A stretch of DNA of 64,000 nt from Cinclus cinclus (GCF_963662255.1 NC_085047.1:105332181-105396180); one strand, 5' to 3'; positions 22,551 through 37,846 are shown, numbered from the stretch's first letter. Made by a program: numbers and translations. The notes: a model not told the origin generated them from the letters alone.

Positions 22551-25500
22551 GTGTCAACAGAAATGGAGCACATATGTTCTGATAATCCCAACTATTTTGC
22601 TTTGGCTGTCAGATTGGAGTGCACATATCTAAATTGAAGATGCATCCTGAGGCTTTGCTCTTTCCCAGCAAAACACCCGAGGAAAGCAACTTGAAAGCTG
22701 GGTCAGAATGGAAAATCAACACAGTACTACATAGTGCCATCTCTGTTACACTATGAAATGAGCTCTGTTATCTAACCTGACACTCAAGATAAAGAGCTTT
22801 GCTGATAATGCAAGATGCATTTCTTTCAATTAATACAATAGCTGTGCCCAAATCCAACTTCACCTCTCCACTGTATGTGTGACAATGCCCAGTCTACGCA
22901 AACTGCACCATACTCTGCATCATTCTCCATAGTGTTATGCAGAATAGCAAAAGATATTCTGCTGCTAATGAAGAGAGGTACTTAGAGGAGGATTCATGGT
23001 TATAGCCTGCAGGCAAGAAAACAACATTAAGAGTAAAGAGTGTCATTTAAACACTAAGGGTTATTTAAGACTGCTGAAGTAAAATTACTTTAAAGAGCTG
23101 AGTTAACAGCTTCGGCTATAAAGATGTATCTTAGAGATATTTTTCTTGAAGTGATTGCATGCTTATTTCTGTCATCCTTCCCAGTCCATTTCTCTTTACT
23201 TCCTAAGACTTTATAAATGATTCTTACAATTCAGTAAGCTGAGGATAAGCACTATTCTACATGAAGGAGGGGAAATGAGAGTTCATTGTCTGTGGAGGAT
23301 CTCCATACTGCTTCCCTTGTTATCTAGTGTATGTAGGTGCTGGTGGTCTGGTTACATTAATGTTCCATTGTTTTCTCAAATGCACAAACTTCTCTTTGTG
23401 ATTGCTGCTGCTACCAGTGCTTAACAGCCTGTGCCTTTTCTGCTTCCTCAGAGCAGAAATGGTCTCCAAATTTCCTCATCCACAGAAGAAAGAACTTAGA
23501 AATTCGGTTAAAAAAAATATGCTGAACCTTTGAAGCCCCCTGTTCTGCCAAAGCAGGTGGGTACTTTGGGTATCACTGTGCTTAGATAAGCACAAAGTCA
23601 GCAGAGGCAGAGAAGAAAAAAGTGAATAAACTAGAACTGCCACATGTGCCAGACATGTGAGGGCTGACCTTCTGCAGCAGAGGTGGGTAGAAACCAGCAC
23701 CAGCAGAGCCGGGAGAGGAAGGGAGGGAAATCAGGGGAGCCAGGGCTGGGCAAGCACTGTGAAGCAGACACCTGAGGTACTGCTCTGCTACAGATGTGGT
23801 CAGGGGGTGATTTAGGGCCTCCCACAGAAGCTAAGCTGCTGTCTTGTCTCATTTCCTGAAGAAAGGAAAATAAAGTGTTTTTTGGGAGTCAAATCAGTGG
23901 AAATGCTTCACAGGCTGAAATGTAGCATGCCCGTGATAGGGAAGGGTAAAGAAAACACAGGGTTCCAGAGCACTGCCAGAGACAGAGCAGTCAGGATGGA
24001 GCCTGATGGCACTTGGACTTCAAAAAAGGCAGGCATCAGTTTTTAAGCTGGCAGAAACAGATTACTCACTAACACTAGAGAGTAATCAGGCTGAGCTGTT
24101 ATAAAACAATGACTGGAAAGCAAGCATTTTGTGCTGATTGTGAAATTTCTTCTTGCAAATAGCTAAAGCATAAAGTGTCAGCTGTGGTCTCCAAAATCCT
24201 ATCTCCCTCTCAATATCTTTTTCCTTCAACCAGAAGTGCTGTAGACTTTACACACAGACAGAAGATATTAAAGATAAAAACATAATTATTATAAGTCCTG
24301 ACCTGGACATAGTACTAGAAGCTTGAGGACAAGGTGTCTTTGTTACCCCTTGTTTCTGTGGAAATAACCAAAGGATTCACTTTATCAAAAACACAGTCTA
24401 TTTCTTAGGGACAGGTATATCTACCTATGTAAGTAAGAAGAACTCCTTGCATTAAACAAGTACATTATCAGTGCACAGGACTACAGTGGATAGTAGTTGT
24501 GTACTGCAATTTTCTTGCCATAACCACTTCATATAAACATGGTCGCATCAAAATGATTGTCCCAAAATGCCCCCTCAGCTGTTAGCTATGCACGTTCATC
24601 AACCAGTTGTAAACTAAAACAAAACAAGTGATAACTTCTGTATGTATTTTATCAGTTTTTCTAATGAATTATTCCATTAAATAATATGAATTTGTTATCT
24701 GAAACTGTATGTCTGTGAGGTAAGATTATATCATTTTCTCCTTTCATCATCCTAAGCTAATATCAATTTTCAAGAGCAGAACTGAGAGATAAAGAGATCA
24801 GATAACATCCCATGCTGTTCCCTAAATGTGAATGTCGCAGAGTGCTATTTCAGCTAAATATTCAAAATCGCAACAATATTTCATCTGCAGTAAGTTTGAA
24901 AAACTATCAGTGCCAGCAGATCCAGGCTGATGTATTCCTACAAGTAAAAAACTCCCAGGACATACTTAAGGTTTGCTGTGTTCTTGAAATGTCTTGCTTT
25001 ACAACAGATAATGGACAGTGTATTCGAGCTAACTATGGAGAACTGTTTTATAAACCACTTTATAAATAATTGTTGCTACATCTATACTATGGATTAGTTA
25101 GAGCTAAATTCCTAAACTGAATATTGATTAGGTTATGCACTGTGGTTTCTCTTTTGTGGCTGTATTTGTCTCAGTTGTCTTGGCTTGTATGTGTCTCATT
25201 TTCTTTCAGCACCCCTTAAACAAAAGGAATCTTAGTAGAGCTCTGAGTCTGGTCTCAAATGCATGCTATGAGGTACAGAAGGGCTAAAGTACACACAAAC
25301 AGATGTTACAAGGCTGGGAATTTGCTATGGCAAGACTCACTGGGATGGAGTAATTGCATTCTGGCAGCAGGAGCTCTCCTGCAAAGCTGTGCCATAGTAA
25401 TTCCAGTGGATTACAGTGATTACCAATGACAAAACACCTTCCTGTGGATTTGTGGATTTTTTCCAGAGACTAAATCACTGGAGTCCAGTTCTAGGGCAAC

Positions 25501-28500
25501 AATATAGAAAAGCATAATAATGCTTTACTACTAGGTTTAAACAGGTAAAAAAAAATACTAGTTTTATCTTTGAGCATCTGTAGCCTTGGTAACACAGATG
25601 TTCACATCTATTCTTTATATCATGTTTCATACATAGGTTTTGCTTTGATTCAGGCTGGTAGCTCAAACCTTTACTACTCTTAGAATGGATAAATAAAAAA
25701 ATAAAAAAAAAGAAAGAGAAATCTGAAAGGAAAATAGCAGGCATATTTTATAAATTGCATGCACCACAGCAGACTTTAATGCCCTATAACATACACAGCA
25801 ATTTAGAAATACCTTTATTCATTCCTTATAAATAATGTCTTTTAGTTATTAAATATTCAAAGGTAAACAATATATAAATATCTTCCAAATCTTGCTTAAA
25901 CCTCCTCTTCAGTGCATATGTACATGTTACACACATGTAACATTTGGCCTGATAAAAGTCTGGTGATACCCAATTTACTAATATAGTCTGGCCTATCACA
26001 TTTATTCTGTCAATTCTCTCTAATTTTTTTTTTTCCTGTGGTCATCCTCATTTGCCCTTATGTTTGACATTGAAGTAAGAAACCATCCAAGGTCTAGTGC
26101 AACTGTTTTGCCTTCCAAATTTCAGAAGCATCATATTTTTTATGTTGCTCTTACCAGTCAAGTTATTTTATTCTATGGTAGGAAAAATAATAAGCCCAAA
26201 ACAGATCTAGGAAAAACAAGTGACATTAATATTTTTGAACTTGATAGTAATTTGGGCATGTTATGAAGACATTGTTAAGAATAATTTAATAAATTAAGTG
26301 TCCTTTGAAATTTTATGATACAAGAAAATTTTAGATACTAGAATTGCAGAAGTGACACTGATACAGAAAAGACCCATTTGCTGATGACATTAGTATCATA
26401 GCTCATCTACATTACAAAATTTATTGTCTTCCAGAAATCAAGATTGAGTCAGGCAATTATTAAGCATTTTTTACTTTATTTTTTTTAATAGAGGCTGGAC
26501 TGTATGCTACAGAATGCATCTCATTCTTCATACTTTCCTAAAATTCCTTTCCCTGTTCTGAAAAAATTGTCCAATTATAGATACCCTTTGGATTCTTTTT
26601 TTCTCCTTATACTGTTATATTTTGTTGTCTTCTCTTCCCAAAATGAATTTTTACTTTGTATTTTAACCATGAAGACTTAAAGAATGGAGTATAATATAAA
26701 ATACACTTGTTTCCTGAAAATTTATAGACATCCCATGGCAACAAGTCTATAAAATAATGCAGTGTGGGTTCACTATTTGAGTATATTGAAGCTACACAAA
26801 ATAATTAATTTCCTCTAGTATATCAGAGGAAAATAATTACAAGATCCAGCACTGAATTACTGCTAGAGTCTTAATCATCTCACCTCCACCATAAGGTAAA
26901 CTTGTCCCAATTATAGATCCAGCTGAAAATGGATTTAAAGCTAGATATCTCTTCAGGTTTTTCTTGGCCAAGTGTAGGAATAGAAATGTCTTGACAGAAT
27001 AATTAATAGAAGCACCACTAACTTTAAAATGCAGACTATGTAATGTGGCAGGTGCAATACTGTTTCTTTTTGACTTAATATTTAAATTTGAAGCAGATAT
27101 GAAGTGCTTTTATGTTCTTCTCAGTAAGACTGGGAATTAAATTTCTTATTTAAAACATGAGTAGTTTAGTGGCTTAAGGTTAATTTAGTTAAAGTGCAAT
27201 GTTATACTGGAGATTCCATGGAGATTTTTAAAAAACAAAGCATTCTGCAAAAACAAAGCATTTGAAGTTCTTAATATTGGTGTTTTCTAAGACATCTTTT
27301 GTGAAATATAAAATAGTCAGGAACTACTTTTTCAGTAAATTCTGTTTACACGTTTGAACATTGCCAGAAAGTTCCCAGGATGTCTTGCAGCTTTTTTTTT
27401 GTAAATGAAAGAAGAGCATTCCATCTACCCATAAAACTCCTTCCTGAAAAATTGCAATAGCAAGTTTCCAATAAGTTAATTATTGTACTTTTCTTCAGTC
27501 TCACTTAGAAAAACTATTTCATCCTGGTAATTCAACCAAAGTTCTGCTACTCAATGCCAACCTGCGTCTTCCATTTTGTCTCATGCCTTTACAGCAGCTG
27601 GCACAAGATTTATTTTATAATTTTTCAAAAGTTTGTTTCCAGTCTTTGAGAATTCATAGCACACCTTTGGTGAGTTTCTTTTATTTCATAGTGTCTTTCT
27701 TTTATTTTCCTTTTTCTTGCTGCTCTTCTGACTCCTAAGACCTAATATTTCTTCTTTGTCTTCATTTCTCTTTTGCATTTTCTAAATAGGCAGAAAACCC
27801 AGCTAAACTAAACTATCCAATGATTTTAATATTTTAGTTTGTCACTTCTTGGAAGTCAAAGTAATTTCAAAGTCATGAAGCTTGACTTTGTTCCACAACC
27901 AGATGTTTATTACATTTTCTCTGAAGTAACTCTGTGATTCACTGGGCAGGCTGTGTGGAACTCGTCTTTTGTAGCAGTAATGGAACACCTTCATCCACTT
28001 TTTAATTTTTGGCTTGCATGCCTAAATTTCAGTTATGTATGAAATTCTTTAAGCATATGTTCTTTGTTCAGAATTGCACATGATGAAAACTTAGGTACTT
28101 TAAAACAATTCCTTTATCTATGCAGAATGTTTGTTAAGTTGGCCAAAACTCATTCTTGCTGATAGCATGTGCTAGGTGGAATCAGCTCTGTGCTGTTATG
28201 GATAGCTACAATTTGGAGGCTTAGGTTAGGGTAGTTTCAAAGCCTGAACATCAAATGTGTTCTGTATGCTCAACCTGGGCTGCATCATGAGTGCCTGGCT
28301 TTTAGGAAGTAGTTTTGCAGGTTTCAAATTGGATCTTTAGATCAGAAAGGTGGTACAGCACTGACTACTTTGAGTGACTGATTTCTGATCTGGGGTGACT
28401 GTAATATAGTGTAAATGTACGTAAGTTATTTTCAAGGGAGCCAGCCCATCTCTGGGTATCCATCTATTACAGCAGCAGGAAGTGCACTTTGGCATCATCA

Positions 28501-31500
28501 TGTTGTTAGGACTGTTTCCAAATCTTTGACCTCTGAAAAGCTGATAAAATACTGACAACCTGCACTGGAAAAGAGTGGTCTATAAGTTTAATAAGCCTGT
28601 TTTCACAAAACTTACTAATTAAAAAAAAGCTCACAAATGTTTGGATCTGCAAAGCAGTGATTTATTAGTGATGACACTTGGAATCGTTAAGATTACCTGG
28701 GGCTAGGATTAGGATGAATATTCTTTTTGAGCTAGTATTTCTGCTATTCCCACTCCCATTTTTCAATGGTAGGCTGTCCTTCTTCTTCACTTAGTCTTGA
28801 TTTGCTCCAATTTGCTTCTCTTACCTTACCCCCCTCAGAAACAATGTTGATCTTTACTGTAAAGTAGAAATTGATGATTTCTGGGTAGTTTTACCCTTTT
28901 CCTCCTCAGCCTGGTCTTCTTTTCCGAAGAAGGAACTCTGTGAAAGAGGTTTATTTTAAGAAGAATTGAAACCATGCCTTTTAACAAATTCGGAAATTTT
29001 TCAGCCAGTTCAAAAATTCATCCTTTTTCATAAAATTATTTGCATATTTTCAATAAATAATAATTTATTTTTTTCTTTAGGAGATTGCTGTAGAAATGCT
29101 GGTAAAATTAAACTTCCTGAACTCAGAATATTATAGCATCAAACATGATACAACCTGAAAGGGTGGCAGAGTCATCAGCCACACTTAGGGCTGCAGGATA
29201 AGCAGCATTATTGATTGGGAGGTGCTAAATGCAGTTTTGCTGTCAGTCAGCTGCCTCACATACAGGCAACAGCCTAAATATAGGATCAGAGAGCTCCAAT
29301 CAGGGTCACCAGGCTGTGTATGACAGCTTTACCTAGTGCAGAATAAAGTCTGAGAAAGTTCCCAGGCTAACCACAGCCCCTTTGAGTAAGTGACATGTCA
29401 CACAGAATGATCATCAGCACTGTATGTGCATTTGGGCAACCTGGGGGACAGGAGGTTGATTTTGTGCTTAAGGATATCAGTTTATCACTTATAAAACTAA
29501 TCCCTGGGTGCATACAGAAATATAACAGAAATAATACCAAAACAGTAAAGGATGAGGGCTTGATGCAAATAATTTTCTCCACTTAAGGAACTTTTTAAAA
29601 TGGATGCATACTGATCTGGGTCTCCTTGTAACTTTTAAAGACTTTCACAATTGCTAAAATGTAGAAGTCATTAATCTTAATACAGCTTACTAAGACATTT
29701 CTTCATTTGTGTAATTGAATTTAGGAAAATTAACTAGTGTGATAAAAATTTTTACTGTGACCAGATGAGAAAGCAAGCTATAAAAATTGTAGAAAAGAAA
29801 ACATTGAAAGCGTTTTGTTTTCCGTTTGTCTGTTTTCTAAATAATTGAAGTAGTTTAAATAAAGAAAAAAATCTCTTAAGCTTTATTAACCCCTTAAAGA
29901 ATTAATGATTTGAACTCCTCCCAAACTTCCAAGTTTTACTCAAAATTACATTTAGGGTTTGGTTTTAGCACAGTTTATCTATCACATAACAATGGATTTT
30001 TTTTTTTTTTGTGCTGTATTCTGTTCCTTACTGCATTTCTTCTTCCTTAACTTTCTTGTCTTCAACTGCACTTCTCTGGTATTAGGGCCATTCACACAAC
30101 CCTAGGTGAGCACAGTCTGTGCAGGGGAGAGATTTGTCAGCAGGGTTAAGGATTATTGGGGTAAGGGGCAAGGTCATTGGTCACGCAGAACAGTACGTGT
30201 GTGTGTGTCTCTAAATATGGACAGGCTTCAGGCTACAGCTACAAGAAGAACCAGACACTTTGAAGTGTTCATGTGTCTGCAGAGAATTTGGTCCAGTCCA
30301 TGTGATACTTCAGGCAGACAATCTAAACTACTTCTTTTATATTGATATCTGAAATCTAGCATCTGAAAGTCAAGAATCCTTCTCCTTTTAAATTTCACAC
30401 ATAGAAATGTTCGTCTCTGTAAATCCTGGAATGATTAATTTCTAAATTAAATTGTCAATGACTGGGTTCATATTCCATTTGGTTGTAATTTAATTTCATT
30501 CTTTACCTATACCACAAAAAATTCGATTTTGTAGTGGGTTTAAAGAATTACTTTGCCTTATGTTTTCCACAGCATCAATTCCAAGGTATCAGAATATTTA
30601 TTGGTTTTAAATAAGAGTTATGATCTTTTTTTCTAGATAAGAATTGCACCACATAGTATGTATTGTACTCTGTTTAACAAATATGTATATAAATAACTAT
30701 TAAAAAAAACAACAACCCCTATGTTAAATAACTGAAAAGACCTTGTTTTCTGGAATAATTACAGACCTTATCTTATGATGGATCTTAAGAAATCACATTC
30801 TCTGTCTTGCAGGAGAGCTTTGATCTCATTGCAGGGAATTTCATTGAGGTTTATTCCTAAGGTCATGGTTTTCAACCTAGATCTTTTGCAAAGCTTTCAT
30901 ATATTGCCAAACAACCCAAAAACAAACACCTTGGAGCAAAATCTCTCTAAGGTGTATAATGAGAAAGAGATACAGATAAGCATTTTGAAAATTTTGTTGG
31001 GAAATGGTCAGATTATTTCTGTAACTCACTGAAATTGTGAAATAAACCTTGAATCAACTCTAACACTGCTGAGAAAATCCTACTATGAACATCTGCTTGG
31101 TATTCAATGACTAAATAAATTTGAAAATCTGTCCTTTAAGCCTGGAGATCAACTCAGTTATCTTGGGGAAAACAACATAAAAAGTGCATACCTCACATCC
31201 TTGTTGCTGAAGAAAGAGTAATCAGATGGACTTGATGAGGTAACACATTTATGTACACATCAGTACTCTTAATTATTAGTGCTTATAATGGATAAAGTAT
31301 CTTTGTGTTTTGACTAACAATGATAGAAAAACTGGTAAAATGCTATTATGTTACTCTCTTCCAGACATATTTGCCTTACTCTTATTCATGACTTCCTCAA
31401 CTTTGAACCATTTTGTGAAGAACTTGTGATCATAACATTTACCTAAAATTTTATGCAGTCATCTAAAGGCACACTGATTTTATCTGTAAATTTGAGAAAT

Positions 31501-34500
31501 CACTGATGGAATATAAGAAAAAGAGTGGAGTTATAATACTTCTTTTGAGAAATTTAATGGTCCAGAGACATAAAAGGAAGATGGGATCATGGAAAAGCCT
31601 ATTGACATAACAAAATTAGTGCAATGCTATTATTTTTTTTACAGAATACCCAGCTTTTTAAATATCAGTTTTTCCATTACTTGACAACACTCCCAGTATT
31701 GTGGAGAGGTTTTCAGCTAGAAACAGAGGAATGGGAATCAGAAAGTACAGATCATCAGGGTATGAGAGTACAACTGCATTTATTTGGTACTCATAGGTGA
31801 ATGTTGTCCCAGCATTTTAAGATATTTCCTACTCCTCTTAACAAACTCAGTATCTTTAGTAACATGAGGCCCTACTAATGAAGGCAAGTAGCAAAAATAT
31901 TCTTTTACTTCAAGTAGCATTGAATTTACGTGGAATATTTCAAAATACCTTTGTCAGTAAGTTTCTGGTATTAAAATCTGTTCATTATACCAGTGCTATC
32001 AACCAAATTAAACATTGCCCTTAGGCCACAGAGTCAAATGCTTTTAGCAATGTGGCTTTACTGCATTTAGGCACAATGTCTGTCTTAGAAAAGTTAATTT
32101 ACACAAGCAAGTGTCTGTGCACTGATCAAGACTGTATAGGAAACCGTCTAGCATGAGAAAGGGAGAGATCTTTACCCCAGAATGTCCAGTGTTGCCTCTC
32201 TGTGCTGTGTCCACAGACACAGTGCTGACAAGCTGTGAATCTGGATAACACGGTTAAATCAATGAAATTACTCTGGATTTTCTCCAACTCAAGGGCATGC
32301 AGCTTTTGGCAGTGAGTTCTCAGCAGCTCGTAGAAACATGACCCTCACTTTATGTATTGGCACAGATCTCTTAGCTCATTTCTGACAGTTTTATTAAGTA
32401 AAATCAGCTTAAATAAATTGGCATGTGATTTAACATTAGTTACTTCAGGAAACTCCATTGTTAGAGTTACTGTTTTGAAGGCCCACAAAAAGTCAAAACC
32501 TTACACACAATAATATAAATAAATAAACTATATGTCTCCCTATATGAAAACACATAGTTAATTAAGGCTTGAAAATACTCAAATGTACTCATACTCAGAT
32601 GTGAGCAATCTTTGAATTTAATCCATTTGCATGTCAGGAATGCATAGCTGTCTACAGGACAGAAAAATACTTTTTTTTTAAAGCACTGATATATTTTTCC
32701 ACCTGTCTACTCCTGCACATTGTCTGAGTACTCTCCAAGTGTGCTTCAAATTATTAGCTGCAAACTGACTTGAACAGTACCATTTGCTGCATGTGCACTA
32801 GTCAGTAATGAGATGACAGTGACTGATTTGCTTAATAACAAAAATTTATCATAAAATTTGCTCTCAATTTCTTCTTCTCCCTAGTTCCACTTAATCTTTG
32901 TTTAAATTATCTTAGGAGAGCTTTATTTTCTAACAAGTAGTAAGATATTTAGCCTAAAATTCCTTAGCACCTATAGATGCAGAGAAACTGGAAATAGGGG
33001 TTTGGGCCCAATTGACGTCCTTCTTTTGGGCCATGAAACAACTAAAACTTAAATGCATATCTATATTTCCTCTAGATTCAGTCCTCAGAAAACAGTGAAA
33101 GATACTGATGATCTAGCCTGCCTATTGATCAGTCCAAAAGATCACAACCTTGCTTACATACAGGAATCCCTCAAACAATTAACACTCAATAGATAGTTTC
33201 TGCAGTGGTATCCTTCCCTCTGCCTTGGGAAACCTGCAGATTCTGCTCAGAATTAAAGGGACTCAACTAATCCCTGTACCTTGAACAAGCTTGTCCCTCT
33301 CTACATGGGACAGATGTGCAGGTAATTCTGTGCTGGCTGAGGTTACGTGCTGTTGGCTGCAAAGGAATTAGACAGATGGGGTGGAGGAAAGAGGAATAGA
33401 CAGACAGAGCAGCACCTTGAACAACTATTCTTCATGTGTTTACCAGGAGTCAATGCACTCAGACACAAATGGACAGCAAGGGCAGCAGGAGTCAAACTTG
33501 ATGGAAAAAATTAGTAGAAAGGACACCTGTTAAAAGAGAAATGGATCAGTTTTTGCTCAGAAGTTGGACTGAACCTTGTTTACCTCACCAGTCTGAGCAT
33601 TTTATAATACCAGATATTACTGTGGTGTCTGATCAAGCCAGGCTAAGATGCACAGAATAGGAGCTAAGAGACATTTCCCCTCATGTGTGCAGGAAGGGTC
33701 CTGTTACTGTCAACAATGAAGTCAAAAGTAACTGAAAGTAGAAATGAGTAGGAATCAATGATGTGTGTTAATAAATGGGTTTTATTTTATTGAAACCTCT
33801 CAGGGAAGCCAATTTATACGAGGCAGAGGGAGTGCCTTTGATTTTCTGTCATTGCTTTATAATGTTTTTTTCTGAAGGAAATTCAAGTTTGTTAATGCAT
33901 TCAGAAAAAGAACATCTTTTTAATAGAGAACTATATATTGGCAGAATAATGCACAGTAGTAGAAATTGTATGAAATTATCAACAGTAGGTCAGCACAGAT
34001 TTATCATTTTTTCTTGAAGAAAGATCAGAAAAGGTCGGATATGAGCTTTTCTTTCTTGGACGAGTTTCAAATATCCAGCCAAATGATGTAGATAGAAATT
34101 AGCTGGCTTTAAGGTGTTTATAAGGGGGAAAACACCCTTCACTCAATTCATTCAATTACAACCTAGCTAAAATTTGACCTTTAAAATCAACTGTAAAACT
34201 CACATCAGCTTTAAAGGAAGTGGAACATCAGCCTTACCATTAGTTTCAGTAGAGGATCAGTTCTGAAGAATAAAGAGACTTTGATGTTCCTCCATGGCAA
34301 AAGCCTGTTGGGACTCTAAACCTATGGAAAATGGTAAAAATTCCTTTATATGAAAATTGTTGTGACTTTTTTGTATATTTTGCTTGATGAATATTTACAG
34401 CAAGAACTAGAGTAGTGCATTAAAGCTGGTGTACAAGGCCTCACTCAAGAAATTGTCAACTCTAGGGTGATTTTTTGTGTGACAGCATTTGTTAGATGCT

Positions 34501-34666
34501 TATTATTTATAATATCTATGTCAGTGTCATTCTATTTATGTCTTTTCACAAGCCCATTACCTTAAGAACTGAACAGTGATTTATATTACCTGGAGTTGAT
34601 ATTCTACTTGATTGACTTTGATTTTACCTTTAATGACTGGTTCTACAATCTTGTGAACATTTTAGC
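22551..34666. other. Long AT-rich single-copy interval, no gene seen
   Basis: Twelve kilobases without an exon, RNA gene or dispersed repeat that I can support. Simple-sequence items are a run of about a dozen T at 29999-30011, a short GT run near 30196-30208, and A/T-rich words at 25681-25715. All open frames are under 90 codons and look like chance. Confidence 0.45.
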
Positions 34667-34763
34667 TATAGAATCATAGAATATCCTGAATTGGAAGGCG
34701 CCTGAAGGATCATCAAATCCCAGTCCTGACACTGAAAAGAGCAACCCCCAATATCACACAATG
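34667..34763 (-). mobile_element. CR1 LINE, 3' tail fragment (minus strand)
   Basis: The plus strand reads ATAGAATCATAGAATATCC, then TGAATTGGAAGGCGCCTGAAGGATCATCAAATCC, CAGTCCTGACACTGAAAAGAGCAACCCCCAATATCACACAATG. This is the reverse complement of a CR1 3' end with its terminal octamers (ATTCTATGATTCTAT). About 97 bases are kept; the 5' side is truncated, as is normal for CR1. Confidence 0.92.
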
Positions 34764-36660
34764 TTTTTTCACAGTGGAAGTGATACTAATAAACATTGTG
34801 TTCTGCCTAAAGTGGTGAGAATTCTGGAGAGGAGGCAGTCCAGAATCTTTAATGGTCTTCCTCAGCTGAGAGAGTCTCTCTTTGATTGCTATTCCAGTTG
34901 ATATGCTGGAGTAATATGTACTCTTCACAATGAATTTATTTCATCAGAGCCTGAGAGTCATTCTGATTCACTGTCATTCTTACTCTTCAGTTTCGTTTAT
35001 ACACCTTATGAAATATTTTTGAGAGATGTATCAATGTTCAATATCTTCTTGCTGGAAAAGACTTCCACATTGCCTATTAAAATCTTTTGTTAACTGACAC
35101 TTTAGTTTAACTGCAGGCCTTTTTCAATTTACTTTTCCAAAGGATGCATTTATATTTAATTTTTTTTTGTTTTTCTTCAAGTTAACCTTTTCGTTCTAGC
35201 ACCTGATGACTTACTGATAAATGCATGTGCAAGGGATATCTTTCACAACTTTTCTCACCTAACTCAGAAAAAAGTATCCTAATGCAGCCAGTTTCTATGA
35301 TATTCCCAATTCTCTGATCAGATGTCAGTCTTACATTTGTGTTAAATATTTCACAAGACTTCTAGTTATGTGTGTGGAATGTGCAGACTCAGTGCTTTCA
35401 ACCTCAGATATGTTTCACTGTGGAAAAAAAAAAAAAAAGAGATAAAGGATAAAATAAAAGAAAAATGTCCCAGATGTAATATTTCGAGCTCAGAGCTGTG
35501 TGTACCTCTTCCTTACTGACTTGCCTTTCTACCTCAGCTCTCTTCAGCTGGCCTTGAGGAATCCAAACAATCAATAGATCAATAAATAACCTCTGAATTC
35601 TTAAGTTAAAAACCATCAAATTCAGCTGGTTTTCAAATGAAACCAAAGGAGTGTGAAGAAGATAACATTAAGGGCTTAGAGGTGCATAATCAACTTTTCC
35701 CATCTCGCTCATGTCACATTAATTGACATGTCCTGCTATGTCGTGATTTCCTTTGCAAACCTCTAAGTTACCCTACATGGTATTTCTTCACTTTTGCTTT
35801 TAAGTAAGCAAAAATCTTTTGCATTCAGATTTGATGTATTCATCCTTGTCAGTGTTTTTCAATGCTATTTCACTAGTATTTAAGCTTTTCTCCACATTAC
35901 TCAATCTGTCTGTTTTTCAGTCTAGTCTCTATTCCTCTACCTGCAATCCTACAGGCTCTGCATGTGTGAAAATCTGGAACAAGTCAAGTAAACAAAACTT
36001 GATTAATTATCACAGCTGTTAGTTAACAGCAGTTGGAGAAGAAAAAAGGAAATGGCTGGATCTGTGGAAGATATATCTTCCTGTCTGAATCAGATGAGTA
36101 TCTTGAGTGCAGAGACCACCTCTTGCTTATTTTACAACAACTGAAAAATATAATCTATATTCAGAATCTCAAAACTGACTGCTGTTAACAATTTGTTCTT
36201 AATAAAAGCAATAATTGAACACCACTTCTTATAAATGAAATCATAATTACATTCTTATTATTACACTGGCATCATTTTCTTGGATAACAAGTTTCCTGAA
36301 GGTGCAATTTTAACTTCTAATTTTAATTTTAATAAAATACTGAATGCATTGAGACCAGCTGTTATTTTGAAGGAAAAAAATAACAAGGAACGTGCAGAAT
36401 TCACATATTTTTGTCCTTTTATTGGAAACGATAATTGAAGTTGTAGCACTGTATAAAAATATGTTAGTGTAAGTCTTCACACCTAATGTATTTACAGTCC
36501 CTCTCAAGAGAAGGTGTGTTTGGCTTCATGCTGACTGGAGTTTCCAGTAACTGGGATTCTTGCAGATATTAATTTATGGGCGAGACCTGATTTTCAAAAA
36601 TGCTCTAAGTCTATGTCAGGGAGATGGGCTCAAAGGAGCATCCAGTGAGTGGTGTCCAGT
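34764..36660. other. AT-rich sequence, no gene seen
   Basis: No recognisable gene. A run of about 15 A lies at 35424-35438. The 67-80 codon open frames have no identifiable domain. The last 60 bases before 36661 may belong to the CR1 that follows. Confidence 0.45.
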
Positions 36661-37846
36661 GAGGTTAACTGGCTGGACAGATAAGGGGAGAGCAGTGGAT
36701 GCTGTCTACCTGGACTTCAGCAAAGCTTCTGATGCTGTCTCCTGTTATATCCAACAGACAAGTTCAGAAACTGCAAACTGGATGAGACAACAGTGAGGTG
36801 AATTGAGAACTGGCTGAATAACAGATCCCAGAGGATCATTATCAATGGCACAGGTCTAGCTGGAGGCCTGTCACTGGTGATGTCTCCCAAGGTTCAGTAC
36901 TGTATTGATAATATAAATAATACCCAGTATTATTTAATTTACTCATCAGTGGCTTGGAGGAAGGGGCAGAGCCCTCCTCAGCGAGTTCACTGATGGCACA
37001 GAGCTGGCAGGAGTGGCTGAAACCCCCAGAGCTGTGCAGCCCTTCAGAAGGGCCTGGACAGGCTGGAGAGATGGGCAGAGGAATGGTCTGGAATTCAGCA
37101 AAGGCAAGTGCAGGGTCCTGCACTGGGGAAGGACAACCCCAGGCACCAGCACAGGCTGGGGCCGACCTGCTGGAAAGCAGCTCTGCAGAGAAGGGCCTGG
37201 GGGTCCTGGTGGACAAGGAGCTGTCCATGAGCCAGCAGTGCCCTGGGGGCCAGGAGGGCCCACGGGATCCTGGGGTGCATCAGGGAGAGCATTGCCAGCA
37301 GGTCAGGGAGGGGATCCTGCCCCTCCACTCAGCCCTGGAGAGATGAGTGAATCAGGAGTGCTGTGTCCAGTTCTGGGCTCCTCAGGACAAGAGAGACATG
37401 GAGGCGGTCCAGTGCAGGGCAACAGGGATGATGAAGGGACCGGAGCATCTAACAAGGAAAGGCTGAGGAAGTTGGGCCTGTTCAATCTCAAAAAGAGAAA
37501 ACTGAGGGGGGCTCTAATCAATGTTATCAGTATCTGAAGGCAGGGTGCCAAGAGGATGGAGTCAGGCTGTTCTTGGTGGTGCTGAGCAATAGGGCAAGAG
37601 GCAGAAACTGGAAAAGAGAAAGTTCCACATGAACATGAGGAAGAATTCCTTTGCTGTGCAGGTGATGGAGGAATGGAAGAGGTTGCCCAGAGAGGCTGTG
37701 GTCTCCCTCACTGGAGATATTCAAGAAACATGTGGACACAATCCTATGTGCTCTGGGATGGTTCTTCCTGAGCAGGGAGGTTTGGCCAGATGACCTTGCT
37801 AGCAGTCCCTTCCTACTTTAATCATTTTGTGATTCTGTGAATGTAT
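36661..37846 (+). mobile_element. CR1 LINE, RT domain through complete 3' end
   Basis: A 5'-truncated CR1 of about 1.2 kb, GC-richer than its surroundings. It starts in the reverse transcriptase: VYLDFSKASDAVS (about 36705-36743; normally VYLDFSKAFDTVS), a collapsed middle RT, then a segment reading FTDGTELAG (about 36980) where the active site should read FADDTKLGG, so a catalytic aspartate is lost. Next come the thumb region GKCRVLHWG, LGVLVDKELSMSQQ (about 37198-37239), and the ORF2 C-terminal coding with KERLRKLGLFNL (about 37455). The tail ends GGCCAGATGACCTTGCTAGCAG..ATCATTTTGTGATTCTGTGAA at 37846. Stops and frameshifts break the reading frame, for example around 36790 and 37346. It is a dead copy. 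The internal frames of 80-170 codons on both strands are shadows of this element. Confidence 0.95.

Noticed and set aside
36842..37551. Several overlapping frames of 70-174 codons on both strands
   Set aside because: All fall inside the CR1 at 36661-37846; the plus-strand ones are frameshifted ORF2 and the others are shadows.
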